11,879 nt of DNA, taken from Larix sibirica (taxonomy: Eukaryota > Streptophyta > Pinopsida > Pinales > Pinaceae). Location of the stretch: the NCBI GenBank assembly GCA_004151065.3, contig NWUY0303908225.1, positions 1-11,879 of the forward strand, read 5' to 3'. The notes beneath the pieces were generated by a model that was not told the origin of the DNA, made no database searches, and saw only the letters and a program-made list of their open reading frames with translations. Shown here piece after piece: positions 1 through 7,912 of the stretch. How positions within the stretch are numbered: position 1 is the stretch's first letter; each line of letters opens with the position of its first letter. The translations under genes and the position numbers were made by a program.

Positions 1-93
1 GTTTCCAGGGTAAATCTCTGTGTATTATGTGTGAATGTTGTGGTGTAATCTCTATTTTGCTTAAAATCATCTGTATGCTTTGGTTATATACAT

Positions 94-600
94 AGGTTTA
101 AAACTTACATGGAACCCCAAGGAGATCGTACTAGAAGGATTATTTCCTTCATCGAGAACTTTCTCTAAACAAATCCAATTGATTGAATCAACCACATCAA
201 GAGTCATTAATAATGGTTATGGTCCAGAAATAATGGAGAGAATAATTCAGTTCCTTCAGACCATTCAAGGAACAGTGGAATCACTAGGGAATCAACATTG
301 GATAGTTGGAGAATACTTAAACATCATAACTTACTTAGCTAAAAAAAAGTTGGATTAGAAGATTGGACACATATAGCAAGCACTTTAAGACAATGGACAA
401 ACTCTTAAAATGATCAACATAGAGACAATCAATGGCATTCACACCTGGAATAATAGAAGGGTAGGGAACCAACAAGTAGCTTCTAGGATAGACTATTTCT
501 AATATTGAGATCCCTACTGGATTAATGTCTTTCCAATGAAGCTTCCATTCTCCCATGCACCCAGTTAGATCACTTCCTAACTTTCCTAAATTTGGAATTA
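94..600 (+). pseudogene. LINE ORF2 AP-endonuclease domain, C-terminal part, broken
   Basis: This is the APE-like endonuclease that nicks target DNA to prime reverse transcription. Three landmarks identify it. The stretch LTWNPKEIVLEG near 105-140 is followed by a degraded VYGP-type motif (NNGYGPEIMER, about 200-235). The segment HWIVGEYLN (about 296-322) matches the W-I-x-GGDFN motif of LINE endonucleases, but the catalytic Asp has become Tyr. TWNNRRVGNQQVASRIDYF (443-499) matches the family's TW-x-N-R...RLDRFL block. A DH pair at 568-573 corresponds to the final SDH motif. At least two frames and several stops are involved. The N-terminal third of the domain, with its catalytic Asn and Glu, is absent. 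The sequence 1-93 upstream resembles nothing I recognise. Confidence 0.8.
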
Positions 601-737
601 GAAGCAGCTCAAAGAGATGCCCCTTCATATTTAAAGAGTTCTAGTTAGAGCACCCAAAATTTTAGGAAAAAAAAACTCAATGGTGGAAAGGAGGATTAAT
701 GGAAAAGGGCACCCTAATGTACATATTCCAACATCAT

Positions 738-1010
738 CTAAAAAATACGAAATTCCAACTTAAACAGTGGAATAAGGAAGTCTTTGGAGACATCTTCACA
801 GGTATGAAGGAGAGTGAATCACAAATGGAACATGTTCAATAAGGAATAATAATAAAAGGGAGAAAAACTAATATTATAAATGAGGAATCAACTTTATAAG
901 CCCAACTAGAATCCAGGAATAGACAAGAGGAAATATTATGGAAGCAAAAATACCAAGTGCAGTGGCTAAAATAAGGGGAAAGGAACTCGAAATTATTTCC
1001 TAATTCAATG
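738..1010 (+). pseudogene. LINE ORF2 linker between endonuclease and reverse transcriptase
   Basis: This segment joins endonuclease to reverse transcriptase in plant L1 ORF2 proteins and has two conserved blocks. FQLKQWNKEVFGDIF (753-797) matches the usual LK-x-WN-K-x-VFG-x-I block. EEILWKQKYQVQWLK, then a TAA stop at 972-974, then GERN (927-986), matches the block usually read as E-x-x-W-x-Q-(K/R)-S-R-x-x-WL-x-x-GD-x-NT-x-FFH. The stop replaces a residue that is normally Glu. A further coding-like run, FQDSQGNEIIKNVDIEKELV, follows at about 1041-1100 and leads into the reverse transcriptase. There is no known enzymatic activity here. The segment is useful mainly as a phylogenetic marker. Confidence 0.75.
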
Positions 1011-1089
1011 ATATAAAATTGAACCACAACAATAAATTCTCTTTCCAAGATAGCCAAGGAAATGAGATAATTAAGAATGTTGACATTGA

Positions 1090-2118
1090 GAAGGAACTGG
1101 TAACTTATTACTATACCTTACTCATGGAACCTCAAGCGAACTAAATGGAAGCAATACAAAAGATCAAAATGACATCTTGTTGAGATGAATTACTATGGAA
1201 TAAGTAGAACAAGCGGTGATTGATATGCCAATAGGAAAACCCGTAGCGTCAAATGGTTTCAACACATATTTTTTTCACTCTTATTGGTCAGTAATCAAGT
1301 TAGAAGTGTGGGATTTGGTCGAGGAATCAAGAAGTATCTTAGGATTTCTTCCAGTTCTAAATTCCAATTTTCTCACCTTAATTCCCAAAGTGGAGAAATC
1401 CAATGACCCCAACAAGTTTCACCTAGTCTTTCTCTGCAATTTCATCTATAAAATCATTACTAAAGTCATAGAAAATCATCTCAATCCCTTGATTCCCAAT
1501 CGTATTTCCCCAGAACAAGCATAGTATGTGGAAGGAAGGAAGTTTTTGGATGGCATCATTCTAGCACATGAAGTGATACATTTTTTAAAAACCACCAAAA
1601 AAGATGGTATGTCAATCACATTGGACATGTCAAAATATTTTGACAAATTAAGCTAGCAATACATCAAACAGATTCTTCTAGCATTTGGTTTTTCTACAAG
1701 GTGGATGGATTGCATCCTATCCTTAACCTCTTATGTATTGTTCTCAATCTTAGTCAATGGAAACTATCATTTACCCTCTCTCCTCAAGAGACATTTGGAA
1801 GGGGGACCCCTTATCCCATTAACTTATTATTCTTATGGTGAAGAGTTTGGGTAGATGCATCAAATTCAAGGTGGAAGAAATAAATATTAAGGGGCTCAAG
1901 TTGCATGGTGATGATCTAGCTACTTCACATCTACAATTCATTGATGATATTTTATCATGGGAGCTCCCATATTTTGAGATCCCAGCATTACTAAGCAAGT
2001 CTTAATCTTATTCATGGAGGATTCTAGAAAATTGATAAATCAAGGTAAGTCTCAAGTTTTATTTTTTAATACTACTCTAGATCTTCAAATCAATATTTCT
2101 CATATCTTAGGATTTTAA
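1090..2118 (+). pseudogene. LINE ORF2 reverse transcriptase domain, broken
   Basis: This is the RVT_1 domain that copies LINE RNA into DNA at the nicked target. The frame from about 1204 to 1790 reads the finger region (FFHSYWSVIK, LNSNFLTLIPKVEKSNDPNK, CNFIYKIITKVIENHLNPLIP) with an internal TAG at 1522. Motif A reads LDMSKYFDKL (1621-1650) and keeps its Asp residues, but a TAG at 1654 replaces the usual Trp. After a frameshift near 1787, the (R)QGDPLSP motif survives as KGDPLS (1799-1816). The catalytic F-x-DD motif reads FIDD (1937-1948), so both Asp residues remain. A second shift near 1960 leads to NQGKSQVLFFNTTLD (about 2038-2080). Key catalytic residues are thus present, but stops and shifts make the gene inactive. 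Confidence 0.88.
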
Positions 2119-2715
2119 AGAAGATCCCTTCCATCCAAATATCTAGGTGCTCCACTAGTGAATAATGCTCTGCGCAATATCTCCTTGGATGATCTTCTCT
2201 GAAATTTGAAAAAAAACTCTCCAGCTGGACTTCAGACCCCTTAACCTAGCAAGTTACTTGACTTTGATCAAATAAGTTCCCCAATACATGCCTTTATATC
2301 TATTCTCAACTTTGGATTCTCTAAAGTACACCCTCTAAGCCTTTCAAAGCATGCAAAGATCCTTCTTATGGAACGATCCAAATATGAGTGCAAATGGGCC
2401 TTTGTAGGGTGGGATAAAGTATGCCTCCCCAAGCTAGCAGGGTTTTGGGTCTTCAAGATCCAAAATAACTAATTCAACCTTAGGTGTTAAGGCATGGTGG
2501 AAATGTCTTAGCAATGATAATGAATTATAAACAAGGATATGGAAACAAAATATGCATTAAATGTAGTTGTCCAAGATCTAGTGAGAATGGATGGAATCAA
2601 GACAAGGTCTATGATTTGGAACACAACCTGGAAAAACCAAGCTTTAATAAAAGAGCATTGCTTCTAAGAGATTAGGGATGGACATTCTACACTCTTTTGG
2701 GATGATGCTTGGAAG
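2119..2715 (+). pseudogene. LINE ORF2 thumb/connection region, broken
   Basis: This is the region immediately downstream of the reverse transcriptase core in L1 ORF2 proteins. Recognisable blocks are RRSLPSKYLGAPLVNN (2119-2166; the family usually has LP-x-KYLG), LNLASYLTLIK (2240-2272), MPLYLFSTLDSLKY (2288-2329), and QSMQRSFLWN (about 2345-2374). Next come KWAFVGWDKVCLPKLAG (2392-2442), KAWWKCLSND, and EIRDGHSTLFWDDAW (2668-2712), a block typical of plant LINE and zf-RVT proteins. These blocks lie in at least two frames. Internal stops include TGA 2200, TAA 2273 and TAA 2336. The function follows by position: primer-template binding and connection. No catalytic motif is expected here. Confidence 0.8.
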
Positions 2716-2929
2716 CAACTTCCAAAGTGGACAAGGCTACCCTCCATGCTCATAACAAGAACTAGTTGCATCAATACTAGGTTAATAACAATACTAAATT
2801 AGATTTGAGGATCTAGAAACCTCAGGATATATGGCCACAACACCCTATAAACTTAAATTGGGAGGAATTTTGGAATGAAATCTAGGGGCGAATAATAAAG
2901 GTCAAGGGCCAAGAAAATTGAGTTGTGGA

Positions 2930-3420
2930 TACTAGGCATGGGGAGCCTTCACATTAAAGGAAGCCTATCATTTAGCTATAGGGCATGGGAATGCTCCAAT
3001 AGAAAAAATATGGAAACAGGTTTGGACTAAGAAGTTATGATTGAAGATATCTGCCTTCCTTTGCTTGGTGGCTAGGGGGGAATTTTTAACATGGGAGCAA
3101 CTAATTAGGAGAGGATTTGAAGGGCCATAATTTTTCCATATTTGTAAGTTGGATGAAGAATATACTGAGAATATTTTAAATAGATTCTCATGGGTTTTCA
3201 ATCTATCGAACAAAGGGGAAACCATCTTTAGATAGTTTGATAGCGGTCGAAATAGTCTGAGAACAACATTGACTCAATGGAGACAATAATTTTTCATAAT
3301 CCCATTCTCAATAGAGTCTGGCGGTTATTATCAAGACTCTTGTTGTGGAAAAATTGGAAGGAGCACAAGTAGAGAATATTCAAAGATGTGCAGTTGGGCA
3401 TGATTTAGATCTGGAAAAAA
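2930..3420 (+). pseudogene. LINE ORF2 zf-RVT zinc-binding region, broken
   Basis: This is the zf-RVT zinc-binding segment found between reverse transcriptase and RNase H in plant LINE ORF2. One frame (about 2948-3190) reads FTLKEAYHLA, then IWKQVWTKKL, a TGA at 3038 where Trp is usual, then LKISAFLCLVARGEFLTWEQ and LIRRGFEGP, a TAA at 3128, and FHICKLDEEYTENILNR. The family pattern is roughly C-x-x-C...E-x-x-x-H-x-x-x-x-C. Only the second Cys (TGT, 3143-3145) remains. The first and last Cys read as Phe and the His as Asn, so zinc binding is almost certainly lost. A Trp-rich spacer (RLLLWKNWKEHK, about 3330-3370) follows, as is usual before RNase H. Confidence 0.82.
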
Positions 3421-3589
3421 ATTAGATAGAACATTATCGATACTCTGCAAGTTGTGCCATGGATAAAGTGGGATTGGAAGTGTAATGACAAGGAATGCAT
3501 CATTTTGAGGGCATGAAATTTATCACCGAATAACATAGAATATAAACCAGTCATACAAAATTCTTCTATCTGTATTCTAGATAAATGTT

Positions 3590-4108
3590 GGCCCTCGTGA
3601 AGGTTTTTTAAGGCTCAATTTCGATGGTGTGTCAAAAGGAAACCATGTTCCTTTAGGTTTTGGAGGGTTTTTCCATAGCAAAAGGGGAGAAATAACATGG
3701 ATATATGTGGGATTCATGGGTATAGAGAGCAATAATACAACATAGTTATATTCCCTAGAAAGTGGTTGAAGGATTGTAGTTAGGAAAGGATTCTCGAAGA
3801 TATTGGTCGAGGGAGACTCATTGATAATTATTTAAATGTTGAGGAAAATCCAATATGGATCTACTCTCAACAGAGTCTCTAACAATTTGTGATTTGAGGT
3901 AGGTTTAGAAATATTGCCTTCTCTTTTTCCTCAAATATAAATCCTTATTCCTTCGCATGTTCGAAGGTCCGCTAATAATATTGTTGATTGACTAGCCAAT
4001 GAAGGGGTTATAAAGGGCCACAAAGTCTTAGATATTAATTGGTATCTTGATTCGGTTAGTGAGTTTATCTCAGAATATAGGAATCTTTCCATAAGAACTA
4101 TGGGGTGA
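3590..4108 (+). pseudogene. LINE ORF2 C-terminal RNase H domain, broken by nonsense codons
   Basis: This RNase H domain (RVT_3 type) would digest the RNA strand of the RNA-DNA hybrid during retrotransposition. A single frame runs from 3602 to the TGA at 4106-4108 without any frameshift. It reads FLRLNFDGVSKGN (catalytic Asp at 3623), GFGGFFHS, IESNNTT-stop-LYSLESG, ILVEGDSLIII (Asp at 3815), IPSHVRRSANNIVD (His at 3956, Asp at 3986), and LANEGVIKGHK. The conserved Glu of the NN-x-AEL block is replaced by TAG at 3743. Other stops are TGA 3767, TAA 3833, TGA 3890, TAA 3938 and TGA 3989. Substitutions alone explain the damage to this domain, unlike the reverse transcriptase. The TGA at 4106 is a plausible true end of ORF2. 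Confidence 0.88.
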
Positions 4109-4125
4109 TAGGGAGGAAGGGGAGG

Positions 4126-5268
4126 GCCATGCAAGGGCATAGGTGTATGCAACAAACTCCACAAATCACCCATGACACATGTCTTGAGGAGACATGTGGC
4201 AACAAACAAGTAAAAGAACACCATGCTAAGTTTAATGACAAGGACACTCGAATCCATGAGTAGTAATTTCTCTAAGTAAGGGAGGGAGAAAACGGTCTCC
4301 CACAATAGTAGGAAACTAGCACTAGAGTGGTTGTAGATGAACGGGGCAATCCTAAATGGAGGTGCATGTGGGTTCTGCTTGCATTTAGAGGTGGAGTTGG
4401 TAGCCTACAACATTGTAGGTTTCTTGAGGAGTTGATGAGCATTAAGGATTCAAATGGTGGATGGAATCCCTCATTGAGGGATCCAGAGAAATTCCCATAA
4501 GACTATATTTCTTTTTGCTTGTGATTAGCCTTTCCTTTTAGCTCATGCCTAGGTTTAGTGATAGGTATTTTGGGCTTGAAAGATATCAGTCTTTTCCTGT
4601 TCACTTGATGAATCATTGTTTGAACGTTGGGATTGAACTTAAGACTTCTAAGCATAATAGTTTTTGTATTGAGCGTTGTTTGTTCCTTATGGTCCTGACC
4701 ATCATGTCAAGAAAGGGAAGAGGAATATGCACTCACCAAGGAAGGGTAATGTTTCCTCTGTCCCAGACTGCATAGAGGGCCCCTGAGTCTTCCTAAACTT
4801 ATCAGACACTGAACTCTGAGCTAGTGCAAAGGATGATTGAGCATTATGGGGAGGAAAGTAAGGATTCAACATAGCCTTATTCCCAATGAAGTTGTTGATA
4901 GAGAGATGTATCCTGGGGTACCGGACTATGGAAATACTCAAACCTAAACCACTCAATATGACAAAATGGTTGAACTTTATTGGCAGATGAAATATCTAAT
5001 CTAGCAAGCTCTTGGGGACATTCATTCTCCTAACGGAGAGATTTTACTACAATTAGATGAAATGTAGGTGCAACTCAAAACTATCAATGCAAAGATCAAT
5101 ATCCTAACCAAGGCAACTGAAAGATCGAATTTGTAGTGGGAGACTATGGGATAGGTCCAAGTCAATAGGTTCATATTGCTATATCTTTTAAAGATGATAA
5201 ACCAAGCTAGTTTTCTATTAGATGGGGATGACATGTTTTTTGTTTTTATTCATATAGTTTTGTCATAG
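4126..5268 (+). pseudogene. Possible extra reading frame downstream of RNase H in LINE copy A, product unrecognised
   Basis: After the ORF2 stop there are about 1.1 kb of protein-like but broken frames. The first runs (4126-4260 and 4321-4497) share one phase and include VVVDERGNPKWRCMWVLLAF and FLEELMSIKDSNGGWNP, ending at TAA 4498. A second phase gives PRFSDRYFGLERYQSF (from about 4548) and ELVQRMIEHYGEESKDST (4818-4871). The first phase then resumes at about 4873-5265 with IPNEVVDREMYPGVPDYGN and a Glu/Gln/Lys/Leu-rich, coiled-coil-like stretch (QLKTINAKINILTKATERS, about 5071-5130). In that last part the internal stops are one TAA (4945) and four TAG (5002, 5065, 5134, 5152), several beside Gln codons. 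I know no domain here and no assured start (ATG 4126 or 4256). It could instead be decayed non-coding 3' sequence. Confidence 0.4.
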
Positions 5269-5472
5269 ACTATCTTAGCTATCATTGTTTTCATTATAAC
5301 TTTTGGCCATACAAAGCCTCAATCAGCTAGGCTCATTATATTAGGAATGACAATCTCCTCTTTTGTTTTTAGTTTGGTTTCCCCAATGGTAGGACAACAA
5401 GAACAAACTTTGTACATTTTTGTTAAAGTAATATATAAAAATTCCGCTAGCTTACAAAAAAAGGAAAAAAAA
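5269..5472 (+). other. 3' region and A-rich tail of LINE copy A
   Basis: A T-rich stretch ends with TTTGTACATTTTTG, then AATATATAAAAATTCC and an interrupted A-run at 5455-5472. This arrangement is typical of plant LINE 3' ends. One frame stays open through it and reads as two hydrophobic runs (about 5269-5310 and 5341-5390). The T-richness alone would produce that, so I do not call membrane segments. Confidence 0.6.
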
Positions 5473-6136
5473 TTATTTTCTTTGTGCTTGATTATCTAAA
5501 GACTCCTTTGTTTCTTTTGACTATATACCCCATGGTATGTGAATTCAATTTACAATTGGATACAGAAAGATTATTGGACAAAATATTTCTTTACAAAACC
5601 AAGAAAGTAAGCACATAAAAAACATTAGTATCCCCTATCCCTTACACTTTATATTTCATTTCTAACATGAAAGTATATATAATATTTTCTGGACATAATG
5701 CTTATTTATTAATTTTTGCAATTCAATTACAAAAACTAATTACTATTTTTTACCAAACTTTTCTAAAGAGGTAGGTAGTAAGCAACTTTGATGCTGATTC
5801 CACTTGTTAATCTTCAAATAAAGTGAATTTGAAAGGAAATTGCAAAATTTAAATATGATCTTTTTATATGTATTGTTGTAGTTATTGAAGTCAACAATTA
5901 GAGTTATTATTCATTGGTGAATATCATGAAAAAAAAAGTTTGTTGAAATTATATGTGTTAAGAAAGTTGACATTTAGAATAATTGTTCATACCAAGAAGA
6001 GTTTTTTAATGTTAAATTTATTTATAAGAAGAAATTGAGGATAAGAGAAAATTAAGCTAATATAAATAGATTATTAACCTTAATTTAGAAGATCAAAGTA
6101 TCTCCTTGTTTTAATTAGTGTAAAGAAGAAAATTAA
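5473..6136. other. AT-rich spacer with no recognisable feature
   Basis: There is no coding-like frame, RNA gene or clear repeat in either strand. Poly-A and poly-T runs are common. The stretch is the host DNA, or an unrecognisably old repeat, into which the next element inserted. Confidence 0.6.
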
Positions 6137-6150
6137 CATTGCTAAAATAA
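6137..6150. repeat. Target-site duplication, left copy (14 bp)
   Basis: CATTGCTAAAATAA occurs here and again, identical, at 7499-7512. Flanking bases on both sides differ. Base composition rises abruptly to GC-rich immediately to its right, which marks the 5' junction of the insertion. Confidence 0.85.
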
Positions 6151-6152
6151 CC

Positions 6153-7214
6153 CCTACGACGGGTGCATCCCTTCCAACCCCAAGCGGATTGATGAGTTGG
6201 CCACATCACGAAGACAAAAGGAGCAGATCATGGAGGGAGGCATGTGGCTGGCCCCAGTGTGGGAGGTGTCCTTTCCCTCATCCTGTCATCACAGCTCAGT
6301 TAAGAGCTAAGTACCGCCTATCTGCACAACAACGTCCTCGGTTCTATGAGTCTATCCTCTCCCTCTTGTAAACTTTCATGGCTATTCATGGCCATGATAC
6401 ATTATTTGGGATGATTGCATCACTCAATGGCGGATAATTCGAAAGGACATCGCAAGTTGTTTCTATAGTCCAATGCAAGCGATATCAACATTGGTTTTCT
6501 CCTTGGGATATTTCATTCCATGGTTCTATAGTTGAATCCTCTTCTACGCAGATATCAGAGCACCTAGGTTGGGATTCTAGGCACAATTCTCTCCAAGATG
6601 GTTCGGACCAAGACCACCGGAAGACAGCCAACAACCCTCACAGGACTCATATTCCAAGTGAAATAAGGCATATGGAGAATGCTCGCGCTTTCTTTGAGAA
6701 AAAGGTCAAGAAATAGGCCCGGGAATGTCTAGAACACCTGGAACGTAGGGTAAGAAACAATAGAGCTTTCCCAAAAGCAAAGAAGCTCAATGATGAATTG
6801 GGAGGGATGGTTGAGGATAACGGATGCACTAGGACCCGTGAAACCCGTCACAGTTGTATCTTGGGCATGCTTTGGAGCATGAAGGCTCTTATCAGTCTGA
6901 CCATGGAGGACCGCACAGGGGGAAACCGGTCTGTCATCAGGGAGGAGAACATGTTGCCTGCTAGGCTCGACCACCTGGAGGACGATATGAGATGGATCAC
7001 CCAGAACCAAGTCATGGTAGGCGAAAACACCAATGCCAAGCTAGATGTTCTTTCCATGGAAATCAATGGGTTGGCTCAAAGCATCAACACCTTTGCAGTG
7101 CATAGGACACGTAGGAATTACATGCAAACAAGCCACTAGGTTTTCGGTGACCCGGTAATGCCCAATGTTCCAGGTCTTCGCCTTCCTATGCTTCATGTCT
7201 CTAATAATGAATAG
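6153..7214 (+). pseudogene. Unrecognised ~354-codon frame with four internal stops and C-terminal coiled-coil-like region
   Basis: One phase runs from 6153 to a TAG at 7212-7214. It is interrupted only by TAA 6369, TAA 6435, TAG 6714 and TAG 7137, with no frameshift. The first ATG in phase is at 6192. The N-terminal part is rich in Pro, Arg, Trp, His and Cys (CGWPQCGRCPFPHPVITAQL). The middle is Ser/His/Gln-rich (SSSTQISEHLGWDSRHN). From about 6640 it becomes basic and helical (MENARAFFEKKVKK, then a stop and ARECLEHLERRVRNN). A coiled-coil-like stretch follows at about 6957-7085 (ARLDHLEDDMRWITQNQV and NAKLDVLSMEINGLAQSI). The short tail VFGDPVMPNVPGLRLPMLHV lies beyond TAG 7137, so that stop is probably secondary. 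I recognise no family. A gag-like or LINE accessory protein would fit, but that is a guess. Confidence 0.5.
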
Positions 7215-7498
7215 TGTCAATTTCATTAGGTCTCCTATTTATATTAGTTCAAGGCTAGTATCGCACAGATTGGTTTTACTTCTCATTTTTCCAATCATAA
7301 CCCTCAGCTTGCGGGGGAATTTTTTGTTTCTATTTTTTCAGACTGTTAGCTCTCGAAACTCCTCAAACCCTCCACGGGCCTTCTAAGTGCAGGGTTAGGA
7401 ATTATGTTTCTGCTATGGGAATTGTCTGGGATGTAACTATTATCTATACATTTTTTCTCTTTTTTATAGTTTAATATAAAAGCAAACCTAAATAAAAC
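7215..7498 (+). other. T-rich 3' region and A-rich tail of the 6151-7498 insertion
   Basis: This non-coding 3' portion has T-rich runs near 7316-7340 and 7450-7468. It ends with TTTAATATAAAAGC and an A-rich stretch that meets the right-hand target-site duplication. The layout mirrors the end of LINE copy A at 5269-5472. Confidence 0.6.
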
Positions 7499-7512
7499 CA
7501 TTGCTAAAATAA
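7499..7512. repeat. Target-site duplication, right copy (14 bp)
   Basis: It is identical to 6137-6150 (CATTGCTAAAATAA) and directly follows the A-rich tail of the insertion, as expected for the 3' junction of a LINE-mobilised element. Confidence 0.85.
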
Positions 7513-7910
7513 AAACAAACTCTCACATGTTCTATAGTGAAATAGGGCATTGTACAATTTCTAAAAAATTTGTGGATCAAAATAATTTGTCATGTATGCG
7601 ACATTAAAATAGTTGAAAATGAAAAACACTTTCTTTTAGAATGCCTTGCATACACTCATATTAAATAACAATTTCAAAACATTTGTTACAATATCGACCT
7701 TCTTAACATTTTAACTAATTAAAACTATGATCATTTAAGAATGCTTTTCTTAAAAAAAATTAAGCATAAAAATTAAATTCTGAAGAAAAACAAGTAATTT
7801 CTTCTTTTTTAGATTTGATACACCAAAAATAACCATCATCATTATCAATCATTTTAAAATTATTTTTTTTAAATATCATTTTAATATTTCACAACATAAT
7901 TATAAGGGTG
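7513..7910. other. AT-rich spacer with no recognisable feature
   Basis: Long A and T runs and frequent stops in all frames are present. No RNA gene, repeat pair or coding-like frame was seen. It continues the host DNA interrupted by the insertion to the left. Confidence 0.6.
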
Positions 7911-7912
7911 AA

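Larger units (their letters stand above)
94..5472 (+). mobile_element. LINE copy A: L1-type non-LTR retrotransposon with RNase H, decayed
   Basis: Broken frames on the + strand carry, in the canonical order, endonuclease, linker, reverse transcriptase, thumb, zf-RVT and RNase H regions of a plant L1-type ORF2. An extra coding-like region and a T-rich 3' region follow, ending in an A-rich tail at about 5455-5472. Recognisable similarity begins near 94, in the middle of the endonuclease, so the 5' end is missing. I see no ORF1 (gag-like) sequence. Frames shift at least at about 1787, 1960 and 2230, and stops are frequent, so the copy is old and dead. No clean target-site duplication was found. 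The 3' boundary rests on the A-rich tail and on a terminal sequence typical of plant LINEs (AATATATAAAAATTCC, then an A-run). Confidence 0.85.
6151..7498 (+). mobile_element. Retroposed insertion (1,348 bp), LINE-like 3' end, carrying an unrecognised ORF
   Basis: The segment is bounded by a perfect 14-bp duplication. It is clearly richer in G and C than its flanks over its first kilobase and ends in TTTAATATAAAAGC followed by an A-rich tail. The TSD length and tail point to target-primed reverse transcription by LINE machinery. It contains no reverse transcriptase, endonuclease or RNase H, so it was mobilised in trans or is the 3' part of a longer LINE. The internal frame is open from the first bases after the junction, which suits a 5'-truncated copy of a longer ORF. 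The alternative is a processed retrocopy of a host mRNA. The lack of a long pure poly-A tail and the LINE-like ending argue mildly against that. Confidence 0.75.

Noticed and set aside
1-93. GT...AG pattern before the endonuclease similarity that could be an intron.
   Set aside because: L1-type LINEs lack introns, and GT/AG pairs are common. A truncation or an older junction is simpler.
335-628. Minus-strand frame of 97 codons.
   Set aside because: It is antisense to endonuclease motifs (TWNNRR, DH) on the + strand.
3931-4305. Open minus-strand frame of 124 codons with hydrophobic runs.
   Set aside because: It lies antisense to the RNase H and downstream region of copy A. The + strand carries clear family motifs there, so this is a shadow.
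5260-5400. Membrane protein segment (hydrophobic open frame).
   Set aside because: The LINE 3' region is T-rich, which yields hydrophobic codons in any open phase. No start or homologous feature supports it.
73-5497. Possible target-site duplication of LINE copy A (TATGCTTTGGTTAT near 73 and TGTGCTTGATTATC near 5483).
   Set aside because: The match needs an indel and several mismatches, and about 10 bp separate the tail from the right copy. It is too weak to accept, though the element is old.
5887-5990. Similar stretches GTTATTATTCAT and ATAATTGTTCAT about 75 bp apart.
   Set aside because: Similarity is partial and gapped in AT-rich DNA, which is not enough for a repeat call.
6729-7066. Overlapping minus-strand frames within the 6151-7498 insertion.
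   Set aside because: They oppose the long + strand phase, have no motif, and arise from its GC-rich, stop-poor composition.
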